Shown here: in pieces, positions 53,332-62,178 of the stretch
Numbering within the stretch: position 1 is the stretch's first letter
Layout of the letters: each line of letters opens with the position of its first letter
Source: UBA965 sp040396955
Lineage (GTDB): Bacteria > Chloroflexota > Chloroflexia > Chloroflexales > Roseiflexaceae
Direction: 5' to 3'
Length of the DNA stretch: 64,000 bases
Assembly (NCBI GenBank): GCA_040396955.1
Contig: JBBAWX010000015.1
Span: forward strand, 15,542 to 79,541
Notes under the pieces: generated by a model
What the model was told of the DNA's origin: nothing
Seen by the model: the letters and a program-made list of their open reading frames with translations, nothing else
Databases searched by the model: none
Program-made: the position numbers and the translations under genes

Positions 53332-54141
53332 TTACGACGCCAAAATATGATGCTCGATGGCCCAGGCGACACCATCTTCGTCGATACTCGGGATGGTCTC
53401 TTTGGCAACGGCTTTGAGTGCCGGAATCGCATTGCCCATGGCAAGGCCCAACCCTGCCCATTGCACCATGTCGAGGTCGTTTTCTTGATCGCCAATGGCC
53501 ATCACTTGATGGCGGGGCACGTTGAGTTGCTTGGCGAGCTCGGCGAGTGCCACCCCTTTGCTGACCCCGAGAGCGGTCAATTCCCCAAAGAGTTGGTGTG
53601 AGCGAGTAACGACCAAGCGACTCCCGATGTGTTGACGCAAATCGTTGAGTGTGGTGGTGACAATCTCTGGTTCGGCCACGAACAAGACTTTGGTGGCCGG
53701 TGTATCGAGGACCGTGTCGGGCAGATGATCGACCAATCGAAGCTCTGCCCCCTCTGGGTGATAGCCTAGGTAGAGATCGAGTTCTGGGCGGCGTTCTGCG
53801 ATATACAAAACCTCGTTGATGTAGGCGACCACAAAGATGTTGCGGGCAAGGAGCATTGCAATCGCTTCAGCGGTGGCTTGGCCAGGCATCAACGTCGCAT
53901 AGCGTACGACACCATCATGCGCGTTTTGGATGACGGCCCCTTGGTAGCAAATCAGCGGGGCATCGATGGCGAGATCGCTGGCAAATGGCATCGCAGCTCC
54001 GTACATGCGCCCCGTCGCCAGCGTGACAATAACTCCGGCCCGTTGAGCTGCCGCTATTGCCATGCGCACGCGTGGCGAAATCGTGAGATTATGATTGACG
54101 ATGGTGCCATCCAAATCGAGCGCTAAGAGACGATATCGCAC
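53332..54141 (-). CDS. Cof-type HAD phosphatase
   Basis: 269 residues. HAD motif I 'LLALDLDGTIVNHN' (nucleophile Asp), motif II 'VTLATGRMYG', a C2-type cap in the middle, motif III Lys in 'GVSKGVALAELA', motif IV 'MAIGDQENDLDMV'. Cof-like enzymes dephosphorylate sugar phosphates or cofactor precursors. Translation starts at GTG 54141 after AGAGGAA; upstream codons in frame are outside the transcript predicted from the promoter at 54170. Confidence 0.9.
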   Translation of the reverse strand: MRYRLLALDLDGTIVNHNLTISPRVRMAIAAAQRAGVIVTLATGRMYGAAMPFASDLAIDAPLICYQGAVIQNAHDGVVRYATLMPGQATAEAIAMLLARNIFVVAYINEVLYIAERRPELDLYLGYHPEGAELRLVDHLPDTVLDTPATKVLFVAEPEIVTTTLNDLRQHIGSRLVVTRSHQLFGELTALGVSKGVALAELAKQLNVPRHQVMAIGDQENDLDMVQWAGLGLAMGNAIPALKAVAKETIPSIDEDGVAWAIEHHILAS

Positions 54142-54169
54142 TGTGGTTCCTCTCTGCAAAACTCCCTGT

Positions 54170-54178
54170 ATTGTAGCA
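54170..54178 (-). promoter_or_regulatory. Extended -10 promoter of the HAD gene
   Basis: TGCTACAAT on the minus strand (54178-54170); start near 54163, leader about 22 nt. Confidence 0.6.
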
Positions 54179-54280
54179 GGCAAATGCGCAGAACCCAAAT
54201 GTGCCGATACAGGTTGACGCAAGACGCCTGCCACCGCACCCGTCTGCTACCCCACACACCCAAGAAAGGTCGTATGTGCC

Positions 54281-55696
54281 ATGTCGACCACCGGCTCACC
54301 ACATTTCATGAAATCGACGCTCGTCTACACGGTGGCCGGGTTGCTTGGGCCGTTGGTCGCTCTGCTGTTGACTCCCCTCTATACCCGAGCGCTGGGAGTC
54401 GCCGGGTATGGCACCGTCGATCTGGTGCAAACGCTGGCGCATGTGGCGTATACGGCGGCCCTCTGGGGTATCCCGACGACGTTGGCAAGCCGGTATCTGC
54501 CCGATGATGTGCCCCATGCCCGTGACCTAATCACGAATGCGCTGGTGGTAGGAATCGTGGGTGCGCTCGTGTTGTCTGCGTTGCTCAGCATCACTGCACC
54601 ATGGCTGGCGCGGTACGGTCAACGCCCTGCCCTGACGCAGTATATCCACATTCAGATGCTTTCGTTACCGTTTGGTGTGCTCCACGGCATTGTGTTGGCG
54701 TGGCTCCGGTTACACGGTGATACCGTGCGGAGCGTGGTGGTGGTGGTGAGTGTGGTGGTGGTGACCGCGCTGACCCGTGTGGTGTTGGTATTGTGGTTGC
54801 AGTGGGGCGAAATGGGCATGATAGTGGCCGCTAGCCTCACCAATATCATCAATGCGCTGTTCATTGTCTGGTTGGCTCGCGCATGGTTGGGCGGGCGGCT
54901 CCACTGGCCACTGATGGTTGACGTGTTCCGGCTTGGTGCCCCGTTGGTGCCTGCGAGCCTAGCGATTTGGGTGCTCCTCTATCAAGATCGCTGGCTATTG
55001 GCCGGCCGGGTCGATGCCGTACAACAGGGTGAATACGCACTGGCGGTCTTGTTGGTGTCGTTGTTGGCTTTGGTCATTGAGCCAGTAAAGCAGGCCTGGC
55101 AACCCCTTGCACTCCGCCAACCGATCGAGGAGCGGGCACGTTTTTGGGAGATGTCGTTGCGGCATTACTGGGGGCTGGCCTTACTGGCCGGGGCCGTGGT
55201 AACGCTGTGGAGCCGTGAACTGTTGTGGCTGATGAGTGGCCACGCAAGCACGCATATATCACTGTGGGTGGCAGTGCTGGTGGTGATGCCCATCAGTGGA
55301 GGGCTGGTTACCATTATCAGCATGGTGGTCGTCATCCACGCACAGCCACGGATTACCGCTTGGAGCACCTTGGTCGCCGCGGTCGTCAACACCGTGTTAA
55401 ATCTGCTGTTGATTCCCTATTGGGGGGTGACTGGTGCAGTCATTGCCACCGCTTTGGCCGCTCTGCTGATTCCCGGACTCATCTGGTGGTGGGGGCGTGC
55501 GTTGGAGCAGGTCGCATATGCGTGGTGGCGTTTGCTGGGTATCACCAGCTGGTATCTGGTGTTGATGGGGTGGGGGGTGTGGGCGGCACCCGATTGGTGG
55601 GCGCGGCTGGGTGTCATCGCATTGCTTGGGTGTGGGCTCTGGTTGGGCAAAATATGGCGTTGGGAAGAGGTGCGAACGTGGTTTTCCATCGATTAG
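54281..55696 (+). CDS. Polysaccharide flippase (Wzx/MATE-like)
   Basis: 471 residues with about 12-14 hydrophobic helices. The N-terminal 'LLGPLVALLLTPLYTRALGV' followed by 'AGYGTVDLVQTL' is the standard start of polysaccharide biosynthesis/MVF transporters, and 'YWGVTGAVIATALAALL' is a typical later helix. It would flip lipid-linked glycans across the membrane. It overlaps the next GT87 gene by 19 bp. AAAGG precedes the ATG. The lipid-linked substrate is unknown. Confidence 0.87.
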   Translation: MSTTGSPHFMKSTLVYTVAGLLGPLVALLLTPLYTRALGVAGYGTVDLVQTLAHVAYTAALWGIPTTLASRYLPDDVPHARDLITNALVVGIVGALVLSALLSITAPWLARYGQRPALTQYIHIQMLSLPFGVLHGIVLAWLRLHGDTVRSVVVVVSVVVVTALTRVVLVLWLQWGEMGMIVAASLTNIINALFIVWLARAWLGGRLHWPLMVDVFRLGAPLVPASLAIWVLLYQDRWLLAGRVDAVQQGEYALAVLLVSLLALVIEPVKQAWQPLALRQPIEERARFWEMSLRHYWGLALLAGAVVTLWSRELLWLMSGHASTHISLWVAVLVVMPISGGLVTIISMVVVIHAQPRITAWSTLVAAVVNTVLNLLLIPYWGVTGAVIATALAALLIPGLIWWWGRALEQVAYAWWRLLGITSWYLVLMGWGVWAAPDWWARLGVIALLGCGLWLGKIWRWEEVRTWFSID

Positions 55697-56913
55697 CTCT
55701 GCACCTCCTCTGGTGCGCTGTTGGGCTCATTGCCGCCATCGGTTGGTTTCGTGGGCTGCCCCATTTGGTGCGTCTCGGTGAGCGCATGGATCTGGCTGCC
55801 TACTACGGCGCCGGATTAGCGCTCAACCACGGTTTGCCCTTGTACGATAGCTCGACATGGAGCGATCTGATGACTGGCATCCGCTACACGCCCTACATCT
55901 ACCCGCCATTCACAGCTGTCGTCTTTCGCCCCATCGCATTACTCGACTGGCACGTCGTTGATCTGGTGTGGTTGGTCATCAACGTGCTCTTGACCGTGGC
56001 CATCATTGCCGAGTTGCGACGCCAACTCGCATTGACTCCTGCACAAACCGCTGTGTTGGCGCTGGTGACCATCTGGTTACCCGCTTGGTACGAAAACATG
56101 CTCTTTGGTCAGGTCGGGTTGCTGATTACGTGGGGTATGGTGCGAGCAGCCCGCTCGTCCGCACACACGAGCGGATTCTGTTTGGCCGTATTAAGCATGA
56201 TGAAGCTCTACCCTGCGCTGTTTGTTTGGCCATTGCTTCGTGGTCGAGGGTGGTGGGGGTGGATCGCCTATGTGACTGGTTTGGTGGTCACCGGGTTTAT
56301 CGGGTATTTCGGGGTACCGTGGCGTGATCAGTTGGCGTTTTGGTATGACTGGGCGTTTTTGCAGGCTCCTGCACCACTCTGGGCTCCGTCCCGCCAAGGC
56401 ATCTACAACGCCTTGTTGCGCGTCTTTGACACGCACACGTTGGTTGCGGCTGTGCTCGATGTCAACGCCACACAGACGTACCAGCTGGCCGCGGTCTGGC
56501 AGGCTCCCGAGTTGATTTGGCCGTTGTGGGCTGGATGTGCAATCATAATTGCTTGGATGAGCTGGCGCTGGTGGCATCAGCAACCACGCAGTCTACTCGA
56601 GCGATTCGCTCTGTTGACGTGCGTGTTCGTGTTGCTCTTTCCGGCACAACACAACCACTACAGTATCCAACTGGTCATCGCGTGTGCCGTGTTGGTGGCA
56701 CGGGGCGAGCAACGCTGGCTGTGGCCGGGTGCACTTCTGGCGTTGGCGTTATTTCGTTGGTGGCGCCCATTGATGCTCTTGACCGTCTCACCGTGGCTGA
56801 TGATGTGGAGCACCATCGGTGTCGCCATCATCTGGTACTTGCTGATTACTCCGCTAGATCCTCATGCGGGCCAATGGAGCGATACGACGCGGTCGAAACC
56901 GGCGAGATCTTGA
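55678..56913 (+). CDS. GT87-family membrane glycosyltransferase
   Basis: 411 residues with about ten helices. 'AAYYGAGLALNHGLPLYDSS' then 'YTPYIYPPFTAVVFRPIALL' has the GT87 (DUF2029) YPP signature; acidic 'RMDLAAYY' just before is the likely catalytic region. 'MMKLYPALFVWPLLRGRGWW' also fits. It starts at GTG 55678 with AGAGG upstream, inside the end of the flippase gene; the longer frame upstream is the flippase's shadow. The two probably act on the same lipid-linked glycan. Its 3' end overlaps the convergent prmC by 52 bp. Confidence 0.87.
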   Translation: MVFHRLALHLLWCAVGLIAAIGWFRGLPHLVRLGERMDLAAYYGAGLALNHGLPLYDSSTWSDLMTGIRYTPYIYPPFTAVVFRPIALLDWHVVDLVWLVINVLLTVAIIAELRRQLALTPAQTAVLALVTIWLPAWYENMLFGQVGLLITWGMVRAARSSAHTSGFCLAVLSMMKLYPALFVWPLLRGRGWWGWIAYVTGLVVTGFIGYFGVPWRDQLAFWYDWAFLQAPAPLWAPSRQGIYNALLRVFDTHTLVAAVLDVNATQTYQLAAVWQAPELIWPLWAGCAIIIAWMSWRWWHQQPRSLLERFALLTCVFVLLFPAQHNHYSIQLVIACAVLVARGEQRWLWPGALLALALFRWWRPLMLLTVSPWLMMWSTIGVAIIWYLLITPLDPHAGQWSDTTRSKPARS

Positions 56914-57701
56914 TGCACGGTCACCGTGCTCTCAGGGCAGGCCTGGCGTAGTAGCTGGGCCACAATGTGCCCTTGATGGGATTCAATTTCGCACGCAAAA
57001 AATCCCGGGCGTTGCAGATGAAATGGCAACAAACGAGCGAGGCGCCGGTAGATGTGGGCGCCGTCAGCATCCCCTCCGGCGAGTGCGAGGTGTGGTTCGT
57101 GCCGTCGTACCCCCGGATCAATGGTGTCGATGAGCGTGTACGGCGGGTTGCTGATGATGAGTGGGGCCGGGGCAAGACCTTGGCACAAATCGGCACAAAC
57201 GAGGTCGACCTGATGTGCTACGAGGCGCTGGCAGTTGTGGGCGGCGACCGCGAGCGCCTCACGGGAAATATCGCTTGCGACGATGCGAGGCGCCACTGCA
57301 TGAAGCGCCATGCTGATGGCCAGACATCCACTGCCGGTACCAATGTCAAGCGCCCAGGTGGGGTGGAGGGTGCGTGATGCCGTTCGTGCGAGTTCTACTA
57401 GGAGCTCGCTCTCTGGGCGGGGCACGAGTACGCGATGGTCGACATAAAAATCAATCCCAAAAAATTCACGGTGATTGATAATATAGGCCACTGGTTCTTG
57501 GTCGAAGCGCCGTGCAACGGCCTCTTGGAAGGACTGTGCCACGGCGGGTGTCAGGGGATCGTCGTGCACAAGAATCAACCGGCTCCGGCTGATACCGAGC
57601 AGGTGCGCCATGATGAGATCAGCATCGAGGCGCGGTGTCGCCGAAACGCCCTGCAATTGGCGTTGGGCCGCAAGCAGGGCGTCGAGGATGCGTGGTGCCA
57701 T
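56862..57701 (-). CDS. prmC: Release factor glutamine methyltransferase
   Basis: 279 residues. An N-terminal helical domain leads into the SAM fold: 'WALDIGTGSGCLAISMALH' binds SAM and 'LIISNPPYTL' (NPPY) is the catalytic motif that methylates Gln of RF1/RF2. 'FFGIDFYVDHRVLVPRPESE' is family-specific. The ATG at 57701 is 16 bp after accA. Operon accD-accA-prmC. Confidence 0.95.
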   Translation of the reverse strand: MAPRILDALLAAQRQLQGVSATPRLDADLIMAHLLGISRSRLILVHDDPLTPAVAQSFQEAVARRFDQEPVAYIINHREFFGIDFYVDHRVLVPRPESELLVELARTASRTLHPTWALDIGTGSGCLAISMALHAVAPRIVASDISREALAVAAHNCQRLVAHQVDLVCADLCQGLAPAPLIISNPPYTLIDTIDPGVRRHEPHLALAGGDADGAHIYRRLARLLPFHLQRPGFFACEIESHQGHIVAQLLRQACPESTVTVHQDLAGFDRVVSLHWPA

Positions 57702-57717
57702 GGGAGTCAACGAGGGC

Positions 57718-58569
57718 CTACAAAAACGACATGATGTCGCCGTGCCCATGTTGTGGGGTCGCAGCCTGGGTAAAGGCGCCGATGACACGGTACTTCTGGT
57801 AGCGTTGGTCAAGTAAGACCTGCATCGGCAACGCACTCAGGTGCTCGATGTGGTGCATGAGGCGCTCACCGGCTAGGCGTACTGTGGCCTCCGGGGTGTG
57901 ATGGGCACCCCCTTCCGGCTCGGGGATGATTTCGTCGACGATGGCCATTTCGTGCAGGTCTTGGGCGGTAATGCGCATTGTCTTGGCGGCATCGGCAGCC
58001 TTGGAGGCATCGCGCCACAAAATGGCGGCACTGGCCTCGGGGGCAGCCACCGAGTAGACCGAGTGTTCGAGCATCAAAATGCGGTCAGTGACGCCAATGG
58101 CGAGGGCGCCACCTGAGCCACCTTCGCCGATGACCAAGCTGACGAGCGGGGTGCGCAATTGGGCCATGACGAGAATATTCTCGGCGATGGCGTTGCCCTG
58201 GCCACGGGTCTCTGATTCCATGCTGGGGTCGGCGCCCGGGGTATCGATGAGGCAGATGACCGGCAGCGCAAACTTTTCGGCATGATAAAAGAGGCGCATC
58301 GCCTTGCGGTACCCCTCTGGTTTGGGCATGCCGAAGTTCCGTCGCATGTTTTCACGGGTGTCACGGCCTTTTTGGTGACCAATGACGACCACCGATTGCC
58401 CCATCATGCGGCCGACACCTCCCACAATGGCCGCATCATCGGCAAAGCGCCGGTCGCCGTGGAGCTCAAAGAAGTCGTCGCACAAGATGCGAATATAGTC
58501 GAGTGTGCGTGGGCGTTGTACATTGCGTGAAATCTGGACTTTATCCCAGGCGCTGAGTGGTGTCTTCAT
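57718..58569 (-). CDS. accA: Acetyl-CoA carboxylase carboxyltransferase subunit alpha
   Basis: 283 residues, somewhat shorter than the 319 of E. coli because the N-terminal helical segment is missing; it begins at 'MKTPLSAWDKVQISRNVQRP'. 'FELHGDRRFADDAAIVGG', 'FALPVICLIDTPGADPS' and 'GEGGSGGALAIGVTDRILML' form the oxyanion holes for carboxybiotin. With AccD it transfers CO2 to acetyl-CoA. GAGG precedes the ATG, which lies 7 bp after accD. Confidence 0.94.
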   Translation of the reverse strand: MKTPLSAWDKVQISRNVQRPRTLDYIRILCDDFFELHGDRRFADDAAIVGGVGRMMGQSVVVIGHQKGRDTRENMRRNFGMPKPEGYRKAMRLFYHAEKFALPVICLIDTPGADPSMESETRGQGNAIAENILVMAQLRTPLVSLVIGEGGSGGALAIGVTDRILMLEHSVYSVAAPEASAAILWRDASKAADAAKTMRITAQDLHEMAIVDEIIPEPEGGAHHTPEATVRLAGERLMHHIEHLSALPMQVLLDQRYQKYRVIGAFTQAATPQHGHGDIMSFL

Positions 58570-58576
58570 CGCATCC

Positions 58577-59461
58577 TCATACATCGGCAGGAATGGGGGT
58601 GGCAGGCATGGAATGGTTGGTGTAGAGCTTGAAGAGCCGTGCGAGCGTGCTACGGAGCTCGGTACGCGCCACGACCATGTCAATCATGCCGTGCTCGAGC
58701 ATGAACTCCGCACTTTGGAAGTTGGCTGGGAGTTTTTGGCGAATCGTCTGCTCAATGACGCGCCGCCCGGCAAACCCGATACGGGCGCCCGGCTCGGCAA
58801 TGATGATGTCGGCCACGGAGGCATACGACGCCAAAACCCCGCCATAGCAGGGATCGGTCATCAACGAGATATGCGGCATGCCAATGCTCCCGAGCCGTGC
58901 CAACGCCAAGTTGACTTTGGGGAGTTGCATCAACGAAATCACGCCTTCGTGCATGCGTGCACCGCCCGACGCATTAATCGTGAGTAATGGGACTCTGAGT
59001 TCGTAGGCTCGTTCGGCGGCGCGGGCGATTTTTTCGCCGAAGACGCTCCCCATGGAGCCACCGATGAACTCAAACTCCGAGATGGTCACTTGGAGCGGTT
59101 GCCCCATGATGCTGGCACCACCGCCGATCATGGCGTCGTACAACCCGGTCAGCTGCTGACTCTCACGAAGCTTTTGGGCGTAGTTGTCTTTGGGGGAGAC
59201 GAACTTGAGGGGGTCGAGTGGGGTGATGGTGCCATCCATCTCCACAAACGATCCCTGGTCGAACAACCCTTGCCACTCCACAGCGCTGAGTCGCATATGA
59301 TGACCACAGCGACACACTTTGAGGTTGTCGCGGAGCTGTTTGATGTAGGTTAAATCACCACATGCTGGGCATTTGACCCACATGTTATCCGGGGTGTCTG
59401 GAGTTGGTGTCTGCTCGCCGGGCGTAAACGCTTTTGGAGCACGACGAAAGAGCTCTTTCAT
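58577..59461 (-). CDS. accD: Acetyl-CoA carboxylase carboxyltransferase subunit beta
   Basis: 294 residues. Zinc ribbon ligands Cys31, Cys34, Cys50, Cys52 ('KCPACGD', 'VCRCGHH'); the second pair is one residue closer than the usual CxxC. 'GGSMGSVFGEKIARAAERAY', 'LLTINASGGARMHEGVISLM' and 'SLMTDPCYGGVLASYASVAD' are the carboxyltransferase blocks. The ATG at 59461 has GAGG seven bases upstream; the frame continues upstream but over the promoter. First gene of accD-accA-prmC. Confidence 0.95.
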   Translation of the reverse strand: MKELFRRAPKAFTPGEQTPTPDTPDNMWVKCPACGDLTYIKQLRDNLKVCRCGHHMRLSAVEWQGLFDQGSFVEMDGTITPLDPLKFVSPKDNYAQKLRESQQLTGLYDAMIGGGASIMGQPLQVTISEFEFIGGSMGSVFGEKIARAAERAYELRVPLLTINASGGARMHEGVISLMQLPKVNLALARLGSIGMPHISLMTDPCYGGVLASYASVADIIIAEPGARIGFAGRRVIEQTIRQKLPANFQSAEFMLEHGMIDMVVARTELRSTLARLFKLYTNHSMPATPIPADV

Positions 59462-59495
59462 CGGGTCGCCTCGCATCTGCCGAAATACTTTTGCA

Positions 59496-59504
59496 ATTAT
59501 AGCA
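59496..59504 (-). promoter_or_regulatory. Extended -10 promoter of accD-accA-prmC
   Basis: TGCTATAAT on the minus strand (59504-59496), identical to the icd element. Start near 59489, leader about 28 nt. Confidence 0.75.
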
Positions 59505-59547
59505 CAATGCACTTTGAATGGGAGGAAATCGCGTGTATCTCGAGGTG

Positions 59548-59556
59548 TGGTATAGT
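59548..59556 (+). promoter_or_regulatory. Extended -10 promoter of ppk2
   Basis: TGGTATAGT; start near 59563. It leaves a leader of ~119 nt before the TTG start; I saw no strong structure there. Confidence 0.5.
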
Positions 59557-59681
59557 ATGATGCCCTACAGAAGTGGTTGCTTCCGTGGTCGTCCCATGAT
59601 GTGGACGCCGACACACATACACCCCTAAGTACCGGTTTTTGCGCATTGAGACGCGCTACATGACGACCTGAGGAGGTTAGC

Positions 59682-60515
59682 TTGCCGTTGCTTTCCCCGA
59701 TATCCATGCAGATGCCACCGTTGCACGAACACCCCACGGTGTTGGAGTCTCCGCTCAGCAAAGAGGATGCCAAACAACAGGCGAACGCCCTCATGCTCCA
59801 AGTAGCCGAGTTACAGGCCTTGATGATTGGGGCTGGCACTCACCGCCTACTATTGGTCCTACAGGGGTTGGATGCAAGCGGCAAAGACGGTGTTGTACGC
59901 TTTGTGATGCGGCAAGGGGACCCACTCAATTGCCAAGTCAAGGCCTTTAAAATGCCCACTCCTGATGAGCTAGCTCACGATTTTTTGTGGCGCGTGCATG
60001 CGGCCGTGCCTGCAAGCGGCATGATGGGCATTTTTAATCGTTCGCACTACGAAGACGTCGTGGCCGCCTACGTACGAGGCACTATCACCGATAGCATTCG
60101 GCAACAACGGTTTGGCGATATTCGGAATTTTGAGTCGTTGTTGCTCGATCACAACACCATCATCATCAAGTGTTTTTTACATATCGACAAAGCCGAGCAG
60201 GCGAGCAGGCTCATGGCGCGCGAACAACAACTCGACACGGCCTGGAAACTTTCGGCCGAGGATTGGCGCGATCGGCAACACTTTGATGCCTACCTTGCGG
60301 CCTACGATGAGGCAATGCGTGCCACGCATACCTCTGCGGCGCCGTGGTACGTGATTCCCGCAAATCGTAAATGGTACCGCAACCTGCTGATTGCCGACAT
60401 CCTCTACCAGCACATGCAACCCTTTCGGCAAGAGTGGAGTGAAGTGTTGCAGATGATGCAACGTGACCGTATGACTGCAATTCGGCGGGTCCGCGCAGAA
60501 CTTGAGAAAGAATGA
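59682..60515 (+). CDS. ppk2: Polyphosphate kinase 2 family protein
   Basis: 277 residues. Walker A 'LQGLDASGKDGVVRFVM' (Lys68), Walker B 'GIFNRSHYEDVVAAYV', and 'PWYVIPANRKWYRNLL' are the PPK2 motifs; it uses polyphosphate to phosphorylate nucleotides. AGGAGG lies six bases before a TTG at 59682, which I take as the start; ATG 59706 would give a shorter protein. Its stop overlaps the next ATG (ATGA). Together with the Ppx/GppA gene at 40482 it points to polyphosphate turnover. Confidence 0.92.
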   Translation: MPLLSPISMQMPPLHEHPTVLESPLSKEDAKQQANALMLQVAELQALMIGAGTHRLLLVLQGLDASGKDGVVRFVMRQGDPLNCQVKAFKMPTPDELAHDFLWRVHAAVPASGMMGIFNRSHYEDVVAAYVRGTITDSIRQQRFGDIRNFESLLLDHNTIIIKCFLHIDKAEQASRLMAREQQLDTAWKLSAEDWRDRQHFDAYLAAYDEAMRATHTSAAPWYVIPANRKWYRNLLIADILYQHMQPFRQEWSEVLQMMQRDRMTAIRRVRAELEKE

Positions 60516-60934
60516 ACGCTATGATTGATGGAGCACTTGCTCAGGCCTTGCGGGCGGCTGGTGTGCGTTGGAATCCGCAAAACGGAGATTGGTTTTGTCT
60601 GGTTGACGACCCAAGTGAGCCCTGGTTGGTGGCACCGGGTGCAGTGGAATTAGCGTTGATCGAGGGGCAACCGGCCCTGTTGTTTCATGGGGCCAGTGAA
60701 TGGGCGCTCGACAGTGTGTTGGCGTATGAGGTGCTCTGGCTTCCCAGTGAGCAGCAAATTCGCCAGTTGGTACTCGAACTGCTTGGTGTCGACGGGCGGC
60801 TCAGCATCGATGTCACACACGCAGGCACGCGCTGTCGCGTGCATGTCGACGATTGGCAGTACGAGGCGTCGGCACTGACTGCGGTTGATGCCTATGCACT
60901 GGCCTACCTAGCCGTTCATGGCCGTATCCGTTAA
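60512..60934 (+). CDS. Small protein of unknown function coupled to ppk2
   Basis: 140 residues, not recognised. It is translationally coupled to ppk2 (ATGA) with an alternative ATG at 60521. Mildly acidic, no signal or membrane helix; 'RWNPQNGDWFCLVDDPSEPW' near the N terminus and 'SALTAVDAYALAYLAVHGRI' at the C terminus look folded. The coupling suggests a role with PPK2, but none is known to me. The stop overlaps the stop of the convergent M28-like gene. Confidence 0.75.
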   Translation: MNAMIDGALAQALRAAGVRWNPQNGDWFCLVDDPSEPWLVAPGAVELALIEGQPALLFHGASEWALDSVLAYEVLWLPSEQQIRQLVLELLGVDGRLSIDVTHAGTRCRVHVDDWQYEASALTAVDAYALAYLAVHGRIR

Positions 60935-62112
60935 ATGTCGCTGGTGTCGATGCCTCGCACGGTGTTGGCCACCAGCCGGGCGGTCTGTTCGAGAAGGCTG
61001 GCGTTGACGGCGACGCTGGTGTCTTTGGGGCTTCCCTGCAGGGGGACGCGGCCTTGATTGTCGAGACAGGCAATCGAAATCGCGCGTCGACCGGATTGTA
61101 CGAGGGGGCGTACCAAGACGGGGAAGGTGGCGATGCGCGGTTCGGCGCGCACACCAAAGGTGGCTTCGGTGACCAAATCGACTAGGAGTGGATCTGCGCT
61201 CCGTTGGCGTTCGCTATGGTCGTTGATGATGTAACTCAGCGAGCCACGTCCAATCCCCTCGAGGCCAATAAAAAACGTGGCGCGGCGGTCGAACGGGTAG
61301 CGTTTGAGGAGCGCCCGGAGCCCGGCACCCGTGCTCCCGCCGCCGAGCCCGACGGCCCAAATTTCGGTCTTGGGGAGTCGCCCCACATCCTCGATGACGG
61401 TGAGCATGGTCGCAAGAGCGCTGGCGTAGCTGACGGCTCCCGGTGAGTAGGGCTGACTTCGCACCCACAACTCGGCGCTGGCAGCGACCACCAGGTAGAC
61501 GGCCGGGGTTGCCATGATGATGAGCCTGACCAACTCGGGGAGTGGCAGTGGCACAAAAAATTCGATGCAGGCGAACGTGAGCAGAGCGGCTGTAGCACCC
61601 ACGCGGGCCTCGCGATTGCTCAGTGGGTCACTAGGCTGGTGGCTGTCGAGCGGGGCAAGCAGCACCACACGGCGCGTCGGCGCTGACAGGGAGGCTTGTG
61701 TCGCCACCACGTTTTGGCTCTCGTGTTGACGTTGACCGATGCGCATCAACCGAGCCGACGTGGTAATAATCGCAATGAGAAAGGCAACAATGGCACTCGC
61801 GAGTGCATATTCACGCTGATTGCCCCACAAAATAACCACTGCTGCGGCGAGCACGGCCACACTAAATGCGCCGGTGCCGGTTTGCATGTGCGTATAAAAG
61901 GGATCGCTCCATACCTGCATGCCGGCACGACGCAAGCGCCCGCCCATGAATGCGGCAACTTGCGCCTCAGCAATTGAGGTGACGGGGCGTGGGCCGATTT
62001 CGTCGCTTATTTTTTTTACCACGTCAAACGGGTCTTCCCGCTTTTTGAGGACGGGAAATGCGAACTCGTACGTGTTGAGTGGTAGTGTCGAATAATCTGG
62101 TTCGTGTGTCAT
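60931..62112 (-). CDS. M28-like membrane protein, probably catalytically degenerate
   Basis: 393 residues from ATG 62112 (a GTG one codon upstream is possible). After an N-terminal 'FDVVKKISDEIGPRPVTSIA' segment like that before M28 peptidase domains, there are about four membrane helices, then 'RRVVLLAPLDSHQPSDP', where M28 enzymes have the zinc site AHxD; only the Asp remains here. Later 'AVGLGGGSTGAGLRALLKRY' and 'ATFFIGLEGIGRGSL' resemble the M28 core. The zinc ligands are not all present, so activity is doubtful. It follows the secreted protein gene by 66 bp. Confidence 0.7.
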   Translation of the reverse strand: MTHEPDYSTLPLNTYEFAFPVLKKREDPFDVVKKISDEIGPRPVTSIAEAQVAAFMGGRLRRAGMQVWSDPFYTHMQTGTGAFSVAVLAAAVVILWGNQREYALASAIVAFLIAIITTSARLMRIGQRQHESQNVVATQASLSAPTRRVVLLAPLDSHQPSDPLSNREARVGATAALLTFACIEFFVPLPLPELVRLIIMATPAVYLVVAASAELWVRSQPYSPGAVSYASALATMLTVIEDVGRLPKTEIWAVGLGGGSTGAGLRALLKRYPFDRRATFFIGLEGIGRGSLSYIINDHSERQRSADPLLVDLVTEATFGVRAEPRIATFPVLVRPLVQSGRRAISIACLDNQGRVPLQGSPKDTSVAVNASLLEQTARLVANTVRGIDTSDI

Positions 62113-62178
62113 CACGCACAGCGTAGCATATTTTGGGGCTGGATGTGATTACACTGCTATGACAGTGGTCAAAACACG

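Noticed and set aside
55225..55677. Longer N terminus for the GT87 gene
   Set aside because: It is a shadow of the flippase gene in another frame; the GTG at 55678 has a ribosome site and a proper membrane start.
58577..59839. 420-residue accD
   Set aside because: The extension crosses the accD promoter and is antisense to ppk2; the zinc-ribbon N terminus starts at 59461.
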